Of a stretch of 64,000 nucleotides of DNA, positions 8,199 to 15,734 are shown piece by piece; position 1 is the first letter of the stretch; each line of letters opens with the position of its first letter. Where the stretch lies: NCBI GenBank assembly GCA_050178015.1, contig JBFXGM010000004.1, forward strand, positions 1 through 64,000, read 5' to 3'. Position numbers and translations under genes: made by a program. This stretch comes from Gaoshiqia sp050178015. Its GTDB lineage: Bacteria > Bacteroidota > Bacteroidia > Bacteroidales > Prolixibacteraceae. The notes beneath the pieces are model-generated. The model made no database searches. It saw only the letters and a program-made list of their open reading frames with translations, and had not been told where the DNA came from.

Positions 8199-8385
8199 TA
8201 TCTGGATAAATTTTTGGTGAGAATTCCCTGGCATCGTCGACTACTGCGCAAATTTGGCTTTCGAAAAAAATCGATTCGGTAAGCGAAAATGAAACAGCTT
8301 TAACTTAGCGACCATATTCTCTTTTTCACCGGCTTTGCTGGTGACTACAAATCCAGCCTTTTTCTTGCTCTTTTTTGGCTGGTGG

Positions 8386-8419
8386 AATCCCGGCCCGTCA
8401 ACAGCCGGGATTTCTTTTT
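8386..8419 (+). terminator. Rho-independent terminator ending the replication-gene transcript
   Basis: AATCCCGGC (8386-8394) pairs with GCCGGGATT (8404-8412) and is followed by TCTTTTT. Two weaker hairpins lie just upstream (TCACC...GGTGA near 8326-8344; CCAGCC 8353-8358 with GGCTGG 8377-8382). The remaining bases of 8199-8385 show nothing further that I can name. Confidence 0.7.
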
Positions 8420-8472
8420 ATTCACATATTGTATCAGCAAATCTACCCCGCATCTCCTTTTGCACTGATTAT

Positions 8473-8507
8473 CGAGGTACACTTTAACCCTCGGGGTGTG
8501 TACCTCG
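8473..8507. promoter_or_regulatory. 10-bp inverted repeat upstream of small RHH-like gene
   Basis: CGAGGTACAC (8473-8482) and GTGTACCTCG (8498-8507) are perfect complements around a 15-base spacer that itself contains CCCTCGGGG. The repeat lies about 70 bases before the small ribbon-helix-helix-like gene. A weak promoter candidate (TTTC 8517-8520, 19 bases, TATCTTCG 8540-8547) lies between them. It is a plausible operator for that protein (inference). Confidence 0.45.
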
Positions 8508-8578
8508 AATTTGTCCTTTCGCAGACTATACCGGTATATTATCTTCGTATTAGCATTAATTAACAAAATAAATAAAAA

Positions 8579-8746
8579 ATGGATCACTCATTGTCATGTC
8601 CGGTTACGGCGCGCCTCACCATTGAGGATACGCGCCACCTGGAGTATATGTGCGCCAAGCGACAAGTGCCCCGGAGTGAGTTTATTCGGCAACTCATACT
8701 TTTCGAAATAAAAAAGGAAGAAATAAAGACAGAACATGAGCCGTGA
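8579..8746 (+). CDS. Small ribbon-helix-helix-like protein
   Basis: A 55-residue open frame starting ATGGATCACTCA. The pattern is a short beta-strand (VTARLTI), a helix with HLEYMCAKRQ, a turn VPRSEFIRQ and a second helix LILFEIKKEE. This is the layout of Arc/CopG-type ribbon-helix-helix DNA-binding proteins. It is preceded by an AT-rich stretch and a perfect inverted repeat that could be its operator. It may regulate the tail genes downstream, but this is inference. The 143 bases between it and the next gene hold no other gene that I can see. Confidence 0.6.
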   Translation: MDHSLSCPVTARLTIEDTRHLEYMCAKRQVPRSEFIRQLILFEIKKEEIKTEHEP

Positions 8747-8889
8747 CCCGCTGTCATATATCCTGCATTTATGCCCGTTTTTATGCTCGAATGGATAGGG
8801 CGAGTTCGGTTAGCTCCTTCTCAAATTAATCCGTTTCAGGGCGATGCACCTCCCCTGGCTAATATGTAAACTTTGAAAATCAATATATT

Positions 8890-9147
8890 ATGAAGAATGT
8901 AGCTAAAGATAGACTGGATAATGACGACCAAGAAAACTCTCTGGAGTTTGCCAAACAGTTTAAACGCAAATTGCGCTTTGACTTGGGGGACACTGTGTTT
9001 ATAAAAAGCGACACCAAAAAGAAGTGTCCAATGACCGTGGCTAAAATTCTAATTTTCGATGAGGATGACGATTATTTGCTCACCTGGGCCACGTCGCAAA
9101 AAACCATTGAACGGCAATCGTTCCCAGACCAAGTATTAACCAAATAA
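8890..9147 (+). CDS. YodC-like (DUF2158) small protein
   Basis: An 85-residue protein. Residues 29-85 follow the pattern of the DUF2158/YodC family: LRFDLGDTVFIKS, then PMTVAKI, an acidic loop, LLTWA and finally FPDQVL. The N-terminal 28 residues are charged and probably flexible. YodC-like proteins are small beta-barrels of unknown function common in mobile elements. It lies 11 bases before the tape-measure gene, apparently in the same transcript. Confidence 0.6.
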   Translation: MKNVAKDRLDNDDQENSLEFAKQFKRKLRFDLGDTVFIKSDTKKKCPMTVAKILIFDEDDDYLLTWATSQKTIERQSFPDQVLTK

Positions 9148-9158
9148 TTCATTCAATT

Positions 9159-11831
9159 ATGGCAACATCTTACACCAGAAGAATAAACCTTTACATTAAT
9201 GGAAAAGAAGTAAAAAACGACATAGGATCAATACAGGGCGAAATGCGGAAGCTAATAAATGAGCAGCGCAGGATGACAATTGGTAGCGAGGAATACCAGC
9301 AGCAGTTCAAAAAAATTGCCAGGTTAAAAGCAATTTCAGATCAACATCAAGCTGACCTCCGAAACATGGGCAAGTCCTGGGCTACAATTGCCACGGAAAA
9401 AATCAACAAATACTGGGGTGTTGTTGCCGGAGGCGTTGCATCGTTGGCCGGTGTGGCTATCGCTTACCGAAGAGCCGCCGAAGCTGCCGACCGGTTTGAG
9501 GAGCGGATAGACAGCCTTTCTGCCCTCACTGGGTTACAAGGGCAGGATCTGGATTGGCTGGCGCGTACAGCACAGGACACATCCGTAAAGATCACCGAGG
9601 GCAATGTCCGGATTAAACAAAGCGCGGATGATATTGCGGATGCCTACACCAAAGTAGGTTCCCAGAGGCCGGAACTGTTGAAAAATAAAGAGGCTTTGGC
9701 GGCGGTTACCGAAGATGCCATAATCCTGTCCGAAGCGGCAAAATCAGACCTGGAACCAGCGGTGAAGGGATTGACCACCACGCTAAACCAGTTTAACCTT
9801 CCGGCAAGCGAAAGCCGACGGGTTATTAACGCAATGGCCGCCGGGTCGAAAGAAGGGGCCGCGGATATTCCCTACCTGACCGATGCCATCGAAAAGACCG
9901 GTACCACCATGAAATTAATGAACGTTAGTTTGGAGGAGAATATCGGATTAATTGAAGCCATCGCCCCGAACTATGCCCAGGCAAGCATGGCCGGTAACAG
10001 CCTGGACAAGGTTTTTCTGAGACTGAAAGAAAAACAGATTGGATATGTGAATGGAGCTTTCAACCTGAATGCCGCGCTGGATGAACTGGCCAGACGATAT
10101 AGTAACGGCGAAACAGCAGCGTCTTTATTTGGGGTAGAACATGCCAAAATGGGAGAATTGCTTGTCCTGAACCGCGCTAAGGTAACCGAATACACCAGGG
10201 CCGTGACCGGCACGAATACCGCCATCGAGCAGGCAGCCAGAAACACCGATAACGCCAAGGCGATCCAGGCACAGGCTAATAATGCTTTCCATAATGCCGC
10301 AATCGAAATCGGCAAAAACCTCTCCCCGGCAATGACAACCTTGTATAAAGTTGCCGGTTCGGTGGCTACTGCATTTACCCGGATGATCGCTGCATCCCCG
10401 GCATCCTCACTTCGGGAGGAGCAAACTGAACTTAACCTGCTGGTTTCATCCATCATGAATGCAAACAACAGCCAGGAAACCAGGAATAAGTTCATTGCAG
10501 CCCTCCAGGATAAATATCCTGATTTTCTGGGGAACCTGGACGCCGAAAAACTAACCAACGAGCAACTCCGGGACCGACTAAGGGAAGTCAACAAAGAGTA
10601 CGAAAATAAAATTTTGCTGGCCATCAAGGAGGATACACTAAAAACTAACTATCAGCAACGCATCGGCTTGACGCTCCAGGAAATGGACGCCATCAAACAA
10701 ATGGCCAAATACGAAGAACTGGCCAATCAGGCACGAAAAAAAGCGGCTGACGAAAAAGACCCGCTCAAGCTTCGCACGTTGCTCAGCAACGAGGAAATAA
10801 CCGCCCTTAATGCAATGGATCTCCTCCCCCGGAAACTTGAAAAAATACGTGGTCAGTTTCAAGAGCTTTTGGACGAAGAAGCAACATTAAATGATGCTAT
10901 TACCGAGCTTCGAAGTAAGCTAAATATTCCTGATGCGGAACAGGAGACAGAACCTGTGAATCCATCTGTATCTGGCGCAAATGCTCCAAAGAGGGACGTC
11001 GAAGCACTGGGTATGATGGAAACCATTGACCCCCGAATTGAATCGGAGAATGCCGTCACCGAAGCGATAATTGAATCCAGCAAACTACGCCAAAGAGCTT
11101 TGGACGCCGAAGAAGCAGCAGCCAGAATGAGGATCGAGAGCGAGATCCAGTTACAGCAGCGAAAAAAGGAAGCCTATTTATCATCGCTTGACACGATTAT
11201 TTCTGTTTTCGGAGAGGAAACCAAAATTGGGAAAGCCGCGTTGATTGCTAAACAAGCTTACGCTATTGCCGAGACGATCATAAACATAGCCAAGGGCACG
11301 GGAGAAACCGCCGCTAGTGTTCCATTCCCATTTAATATACCGCTGATTATTGGTTTTGCCGCCCAGGTTGCTGCATTGATAACAACCATTAAAAGCGCGA
11401 CCAGTAAGGTTTCCGGATATGCTACCGGGGGATTTACCAACGGGGATCGTATTTATCGCGCCGGTGAAGCCGGTCAGGAGTGGATTGCCCCCAACGGGAT
11501 GCTAAGCAACCCGGTTACCGGTCCGGTGATTCAGTGGCTGGAGTATTTCAGGAGAAAGCCTTACACTGTTAATCCGGGCGTGATCGAAGCGGTAAGCCCA
11601 TCCGTCCGGATGCCCGCCCCCCAACCTTCCGGATCAGCTATTATCCAAACCAATAGCCCCCAGATAGTAGTCCAGTCAGATCCCCGGTTAACCGACCTTC
11701 TCAACAAACTGGACAGAAAACTGGAAGAAGGGATAAAGGCAAAAGCCACCATCAATAAATTTGGAATTAACAGCCTGGATGAAGCCTTGGAAGAAGTGAA
11801 AAATTTTAACTCAAAAGTCAACAAGTCATGA
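9159..11831 (+). CDS. Phage tail tape-measure protein (TP901 type)
   Basis: An 890-residue protein with the architecture of tail tape-measure proteins. Residues 1-70 are a charged helical start. At about 75-105 comes WGVVAGGVASLAGVAIAYRR, a small-residue hydrophobic segment. The conserved core follows (ALTGLQGQDLDWLARTAQDT; AKMGELLVLNRAKV) to about residue 370. Then come long helices, a second hydrophobic region (about 720-750, PFPFNIPLIIGFAAQVAALI) and a Gly-rich segment GYATGGFTNGDRIYRAGEAG. Such proteins set tail length and enter the host with the DNA. The usual upstream tail tube and chaperone genes are absent. Its stop overlaps the next start (ATGA). Confidence 0.9.
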   Translation: MATSYTRRINLYINGKEVKNDIGSIQGEMRKLINEQRRMTIGSEEYQQQFKKIARLKAISDQHQADLRNMGKSWATIATEKINKYWGVVAGGVASLAGVAIAYRRAAEAADRFEERIDSLSALTGLQGQDLDWLARTAQDTSVKITEGNVRIKQSADDIADAYTKVGSQRPELLKNKEALAAVTEDAIILSEAAKSDLEPAVKGLTTTLNQFNLPASESRRVINAMAAGSKEGAADIPYLTDAIEKTGTTMKLMNVSLEENIGLIEAIAPNYAQASMAGNSLDKVFLRLKEKQIGYVNGAFNLNAALDELARRYSNGETAASLFGVEHAKMGELLVLNRAKVTEYTRAVTGTNTAIEQAARNTDNAKAIQAQANNAFHNAAIEIGKNLSPAMTTLYKVAGSVATAFTRMIAASPASSLREEQTELNLLVSSIMNANNSQETRNKFIAALQDKYPDFLGNLDAEKLTNEQLRDRLREVNKEYENKILLAIKEDTLKTNYQQRIGLTLQEMDAIKQMAKYEELANQARKKAADEKDPLKLRTLLSNEEITALNAMDLLPRKLEKIRGQFQELLDEEATLNDAITELRSKLNIPDAEQETEPVNPSVSGANAPKRDVEALGMMETIDPRIESENAVTEAIIESSKLRQRALDAEEAAARMRIESEIQLQQRKKEAYLSSLDTIISVFGEETKIGKAALIAKQAYAIAETIINIAKGTGETAASVPFPFNIPLIIGFAAQVAALITTIKSATSKVSGYATGGFTNGDRIYRAGEAGQEWIAPNGMLSNPVTGPVIQWLEYFRRKPYTVNPGVIEAVSPSVRMPAPQPSGSAIIQTNSPQIVVQSDPRLTDLLNKLDRKLEEGIKAKATINKFGINSLDEALEEVKNFNSKVNKS

Positions 11832-13534
11832 AGCTAACCGTCGATAGCAAACTGATCTATATGCCTGCTGATGCCTCGATCAGTATTGAGATGACAAGCC
11901 CGGTTTTGAATGATAAAACCGGATCGTTTTCCTATCCGTTTCCCGTGCCCACGGCCCCAAACCAAAAAGTTTTAGGCTGGCCGGGCCGTTTACAGCGCAA
12001 AGGCGAAATTACAGAAAAGGAATTTGTACTCGAAGACCAGGGCATTCAGCTCCTCCGGGGAGTGATCGATTTCGACTCGATCACCAGAGAGGAAACCGGG
12101 TTGATCCTGAAATCAGGTGCTTTGGCTTTTGAAGATAAGCTAAAAGGGGTAACACTTTCCGACTTGCCATTTGACAGGTACCAGTTCCCTGGTGTGGGGA
12201 ATAATATGCTTGATTTAAACTTTGCCAACAACCTGGAAAGCGGCAATAACGCCGATAACGGGATGTTTGTTTGCTATCCTTTCAAAGTGCAAGGGTTGAC
12301 CATCAACCGGGTAAGCGGGACAAATGCTTACCTGATGTTTTATGAGGATGAGTACCAGAGCGCACCAACAAGGTTTACTTATAGCCTGCAATTCAAATTA
12401 AGCTACATTCTCTCAAAAATTTTCGAATATGCCGGTTTTACGGTTACTGAAAACCAACTGACGGGCACCTTCGCGGAAAGGGTTGTGGTAGTAGGCAAGT
12501 TGTTTAATGTGGTTGTTTCGAACGAGATGTTTGAAAGCGGGCTGATCCTGGAAGCGCCCGATATTGACTACCTTGAATTTTCGGACTTAATGCCAGACAT
12601 GGAAGCCTTGGCATTTCTTGAAAAGGTGATTAACCTGGGTGTTCGTATCGACATGGACAATTTGCGAAAAACCGCGGTCATCTACTTCCAAAAGGGAGTA
12701 TTGCAGGCCGAACCGGTCCGGACATTCGACAAACGCGAGCTGGCAGGCTGGGAACATTACGAAGAGATTGAAAGTTCCGGAATGGAGCTTACCTACGCTT
12801 CTCAGCCCGATTCGCTTGATACGGAAACAGGCTACGAAATCCACGAAACGGTTTCGAGCTATGCCAATCTTCCGGCTGTAAACGAAGATTATCAGGAAAA
12901 AATTGTTCACGTTACCAGTACCGACCGGGATTATAAGCTGGTTGAAACCGAAACCGATGTTTGGCAATGGAAACGTATTGGCCGGTTAAAACCATATCTT
13001 ACCGGCGATGGCAGCGATGAATACGAAATTGACGTGATTGTTCCTCCATCTATCGCGCACACACATGCAGGTGTTACGGTAGAGTTGCCCGATTTGGATA
13101 CTGCCCGTGACCGGTCATTCGAGTTTATGCCCGTACCGTTTACCATGCTGTTGGCCTGGCCTAAACGGGATATCGGCGGAGTAAGCTGGCCACTGCTTAC
13201 TTCCGATGAAAAATCGGTTGATGGAAGTATAACCTTCGACTACAACCTGACCCCTAAGTTTTTATTCGACAATTGCTACGGCGAACTGATAACCTGGCAA
13301 ACGTTTATTAAAAAGAAAATAATAAAGTACCTGAAACTTTCCCTGTCCGAGGCAGTTCGACTCAATTGGCGGCGCATGTACATCATTAACGGGGTGCCGA
13401 TCGTGCTCGATAAAGTCAATATGGATGTTCCGTACAAGGGGATTGTAAAGATTGAAGGATACAAAGCCGCCCTGGATATTATCCCGGTTCCCGATGATTG
13501 GGAACCCTATGAACCTCCATTTGTCATTTCATAA
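11828..13534 (+). CDS. Probable phage tail/baseplate protein
   Basis: A 568-residue protein overlapping the tape-measure stop by 4 bases, so it is translationally coupled. It is rich in beta strands (MKLTVDSKLIYMPADASISI) with many aromatic residues and no signal peptide. It contains a Pro-rich SFSYPFPVPTAPNQKVL stretch (about residues 37-53). The gene immediately after the tape measure in siphophages usually encodes a distal tail or hub protein, and the size suits a hub-like role. The family was not identified from sequence; the assignment rests on position and composition. Confidence 0.6.
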   Translation: MKLTVDSKLIYMPADASISIEMTSPVLNDKTGSFSYPFPVPTAPNQKVLGWPGRLQRKGEITEKEFVLEDQGIQLLRGVIDFDSITREETGLILKSGALAFEDKLKGVTLSDLPFDRYQFPGVGNNMLDLNFANNLESGNNADNGMFVCYPFKVQGLTINRVSGTNAYLMFYEDEYQSAPTRFTYSLQFKLSYILSKIFEYAGFTVTENQLTGTFAERVVVVGKLFNVVVSNEMFESGLILEAPDIDYLEFSDLMPDMEALAFLEKVINLGVRIDMDNLRKTAVIYFQKGVLQAEPVRTFDKRELAGWEHYEEIESSGMELTYASQPDSLDTETGYEIHETVSSYANLPAVNEDYQEKIVHVTSTDRDYKLVETETDVWQWKRIGRLKPYLTGDGSDEYEIDVIVPPSIAHTHAGVTVELPDLDTARDRSFEFMPVPFTMLLAWPKRDIGGVSWPLLTSDEKSVDGSITFDYNLTPKFLFDNCYGELITWQTFIKKKIIKYLKLSLSEAVRLNWRRMYIINGVPIVLDKVNMDVPYKGIVKIEGYKAALDIIPVPDDWEPYEPPFVIS

Positions 13535-13562
13535 TAGCAATAAACACTTAAAATTCAAAAAG

Positions 13563-14303
13563 ATGGAACAAAAAGAATTTGTACGCAGACCTATTGGTCT
13601 GCCCAACGTTAACCTTCAGTATCAAATCCGGAGCATTTACCAAAAAGCTGTTGACGCAATCAACAACATTGAAGTAGAGCTAAGAGTACTCGTCACCAAC
13701 GAACAAGCAACAGCCCTTGATTCTGATATGTTATTTGAGTTGCTAAAATCGGAGGAACCGGAGAGCTGGTTGATTTCTAAGTATGTAGAGGCCAAAAACA
13801 TCAACATCCCACACCTGAGGACAACCAAATTAAAAGAGCTGGGACTGTTCGACCTGCCGGATTACAGTGAGATTTTGGAAAGTCATGCATCCCTGCACCG
13901 TTGCTTGAATGACGCGAACAAATTGAATTTTGTTTTCCCCATTCGTGGGTTGATTGTTCAGTACGAAGACGGCGATTTTTTCACCCTGACAGATGCTTTT
14001 GAAGGAGAGCTGATCGAGGCAACAACCAGGTTCACTCAGAATGAGGAGCAAAACGAAGTACTTAATACATTAGAGGCCATTGCCAAAAGCTTGAACCAGT
14101 TGGATGCGTTTGGGATTTTCAATATCAAGAAGAATGGCACTTATATGGTTTCGACCGAGCTTGGGCTTCTCCTCAGCACAGACCGGAAAGAAGATTCTAA
14201 CCTGGTTTCGGTAAATCCGCGGGCATTTCAAAATCGGTTGTTGAGACGTTTTCATGAAGGTCCTTTATTCGGGGGCTCAAAGCCAGTTGATTTTTGGGAT
14301 TAA
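13563..14303 (+). CDS. Hypothetical protein, last gene of the element
   Basis: A 246-residue protein. The frame is open from 13452, inside the previous gene, but ATG 13563 is chosen because it lies 28 bases after the upstream stop and begins a normal sequence (MEQKEFVRRPIGLPNV). It has helical segments (YQKAVDAINNIEVELRVL; EQNEVLNTLEAIAKSLNQL), an acidic character and no recognised domain. It follows two tail genes and may be a tail accessory protein. It ends 92 bases before the right att site, so it could also be cargo. Function is unknown. Confidence 0.7.
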   Translation: MEQKEFVRRPIGLPNVNLQYQIRSIYQKAVDAINNIEVELRVLVTNEQATALDSDMLFELLKSEEPESWLISKYVEAKNINIPHLRTTKLKELGLFDLPDYSEILESHASLHRCLNDANKLNFVFPIRGLIVQYEDGDFFTLTDAFEGELIEATTRFTQNEEQNEVLNTLEAIAKSLNQLDAFGIFNIKKNGTYMVSTELGLLLSTDRKEDSNLVSVNPRAFQNRLLRRFHEGPLFGGSKPVDFWD

Positions 14304-14353
14304 CACAGTGATGTTTCCTTGGCCTTGCTTACACTATGCTTAAACCAAACAAA

Positions 14354-14391
14354 AAAATCAGATAGTTTAAATTTTATAACTATCTGATTTT
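14354..14391 (-). terminator. Terminator of tRNA-Pro carried by the element
   Basis: Bases 14354-14367 pair with 14378-14391 (core CAGATAGTT/AACTATCTG), with A/T tracts outside so that the hairpin works on either strand. It lies directly 3' of the restored tRNA-Pro and just inside the element, replacing the original terminator now stranded at 681-730. The rest of 14304-14394 shows no other feature. Confidence 0.7.
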
Positions 14392-14394
14392 AAG

Positions 14395-14440
14395 TCTGTC
14401 GGGATGACAAGATTTGAACTTGCGACCCCTCGCCCCCCAG
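14395..14440. repeat. attR: 46-bp direct repeat inside tRNA-Pro
   Basis: An exact copy of 742-787. Its right edge coincides with the first base of the anticodon loop and its left edge lies a few bases beyond the tRNA 3' end. The element therefore brings its own 3' half and keeps the tRNA functional after integration. Confidence 0.93.
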
Positions 14441-14472
14441 ACGAGTGCGCTACCAGGCTGCGCTACATCCCG
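14399..14472 (-). tRNA. tRNA-Pro (anticodon GGG)
   Basis: A 74-base gene on the minus strand. The acceptor stem CGGGATG (14466-14472) pairs with CATCCCG (14400-14406), the discriminator is A, and CCA is not encoded. The anticodon stem is CTCGT/GCGAG with loop CTGGGGG, giving anticodon GGG at 14436-14438. The T-arm contains GTTCAAATC. The 3' 42 bases plus 4 flanking bases are the att repeat of the integrated element. It has its own promoter at 14486-14516. Confidence 0.95.
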
Positions 14473-14485
14473 ATCTTTGCGTTGG

Positions 14486-14516
14486 CAAAAGTATATAAAC
14501 ACAGGCATACTTCAAA
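14486..14516 (-). promoter_or_regulatory. tRNA-Pro promoter
   Basis: On the minus strand, TTTG (14513-14516) and TACTTTTG (14486-14493) are separated by exactly 19 bases, a perfect match to the Bacteroidota consensus. The -7 element ends 13 bases before the tRNA 5' end. Confidence 0.75.
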
Positions 14517-14594
14517 ATTATTCCTGAAAATAGATTTAAGTTTTTTTGATAGTTTGACTCTATGTGATCTTCATTATTATTGATCAAACAAATA

Positions 14595-14624
14595 TTGTAT
14601 ATATCTGGATGATCTGTAATTTTG
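14595..14624 (+). promoter_or_regulatory. trxB promoter
   Basis: TTG at 14595-14597, a 19-base spacer and TAATTTTG at 14617-14624. The expected transcript start is near 14630, giving a leader of about 24 bases before ATG 14654. The stretch from 14517 to 14594 is AT-rich with nothing else recognised. Confidence 0.65.
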
Positions 14625-14653
14625 TCTGAACAAAAAAACTAAAAATTGAAGTC

Positions 14654-15652
14654 ATGTTTAAATCATTAGATCTTAACGAGAACGAAAAACCGAATACAAA
14701 TCCCGCAGGCGAAACTGAACGTGTAAAATGTTTGATCATTGGTTCGGGGCCAGCCGGATATACCGCTGCTATTTATGCTGCCCGGGCAAACCTAAGCCCG
14801 GTTATGTATGAAGGACTTCAGCCGGGAGGGCAGCTGACCACAACCACCGAAGTGGAAAACTACCCGGGATACCCGGAGGGCGTGACCGGCCCGGTGATGA
14901 TGGAAGACTTTAAAAAGCAGGCCGAGCGTTTTGGAACGGATGTGCGTTTTGGTTTTGCCACCAAGGTTGATTTTTCGGGCGATATTCATAAAGTGTGGAT
15001 TGATGGCAAAAAACTGATCGAAGCGGAAACCGTCATCCTGGCAACCGGCGCCACCGCCAAGTATCTGGGCATTGACGATGAAAAGAAATATGCTGGCGGC
15101 GGCGTATCGGCTTGTGCTACTTGCGACGGTTTCTTTTACCGGGGGAAAGATGTAGCCGTTGTTGGCGGGGGAGATACCGCTGCCGAAGAGGCGATTTACC
15201 TGGCCGGGTTGGCCCGCAAGGTATATATGATCGTGCGGCGCGATGAGTTGCGTGCCTCGAAAGTAATGGCCGAACGGGTGGTGAAAACGCCGAACATCGA
15301 AGTGCTGTGGAAACATCAAACGAAAGGATTGTTTGGCAATGGGGTAGTGGAAGGCGCTGTTTTGTGGAAAAATAAAGGCGAAGCCAACGAAGAGGAAGTA
15401 ACCATCAAAATTGATGGCTTTTTCCTGGCGATCGGGCATAAACCAAACTCCGACTTTGTTGCCGAATATTTGAACCTGGATGAAGTTGGCTACATCAAAA
15501 CGATTCCGGGAACATCAAAAACCAATGTGTCGGGTGTTTTTGCCTGTGGCGACGTGCAGGATCCAATCTACCGTCAGGCGGTTACCGCTGCCGGATCGGG
15601 TTGTATGGCCGCCATTGATGCTGAACGTTACCTTTCTGAAAAGCATTCATAA
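14654..15652 (+). CDS. trxB: Thioredoxin reductase
   Basis: A 332-residue FAD/NADPH flavoenzyme that reduces thioredoxin in the cytoplasm. Visible motifs are the FAD-binding GSGPAGYTAA (about residues 30-39), GGQLTTTTEVENYPG, the redox-active CATC (about 153-156), the NADPH-binding GGGDTAAEEA, and the C-terminal FACGDVQDP...RQAVTAAGSG. Length and motif order are normal for TrxB, with about 22 extra residues before the first motif. It is monocistronic, between its own promoter and the terminator at 15673-15709, and next to the tRNA at the element boundary. Confidence 0.96.
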   Translation: MFKSLDLNENEKPNTNPAGETERVKCLIIGSGPAGYTAAIYAARANLSPVMYEGLQPGGQLTTTTEVENYPGYPEGVTGPVMMEDFKKQAERFGTDVRFGFATKVDFSGDIHKVWIDGKKLIEAETVILATGATAKYLGIDDEKKYAGGGVSACATCDGFFYRGKDVAVVGGGDTAAEEAIYLAGLARKVYMIVRRDELRASKVMAERVVKTPNIEVLWKHQTKGLFGNGVVEGAVLWKNKGEANEEEVTIKIDGFFLAIGHKPNSDFVAEYLNLDEVGYIKTIPGTSKTNVSGVFACGDVQDPIYRQAVTAAGSGCMAAIDAERYLSEKHS

Positions 15653-15672
15653 GCTCATGTCTGGGTTAAAAC

Positions 15673-15709
15673 AAAAAATCCACCCGGCAACAGCCGGATG
15701 GATTTTTTT
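15673..15709. terminator. Bidirectional terminator between trxB and the PLP enzyme gene
   Basis: The stem ATCCACCCGGC/GCCGGATGGAT (one mismatch) with loop AACA at 15689-15692 has A6 before it and T7 after it. It serves the converging trxB and alpha-oxoamine synthase genes. Confidence 0.8.
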
Positions 15710-15734
15710 ATCTCTGGTTGAAATGATCTTCTGA

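Larger units (their letters stand above)
742..14440. mobile_element. Integrative element in tRNA-Pro(GGG), with phage-tail genes
   Basis: A 13,653-bp element (one repeat plus interior) is bounded by perfect 46-bp direct repeats derived from tRNA-Pro. The interior gene order is integrase, unknown protein, excisionase-like protein, helicase-like ATPase, iteron cluster, toprim primase, four small unknown proteins, a small ribbon-helix-helix-like protein, a YodC-like protein, a tape-measure protein and two further genes. All genes point the same way. No terminase, portal, capsid, protease, lysis or conjugation gene was recognised. Integration restored a complete tRNA on the right side. The combination of its own replication genes with tail genes only suggests a phage satellite or a reduced prophage. 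Confidence 0.9.

Noticed and set aside
8375..8563. 62-codon frame upstream of the RHH-like gene
   Set aside because: It runs through the terminator and inverted repeat; no coding signal is visible.
742..14440. Intact prophage
   Set aside because: No terminase, portal, capsid or lysis genes could be seen, and only the tail end is represented.
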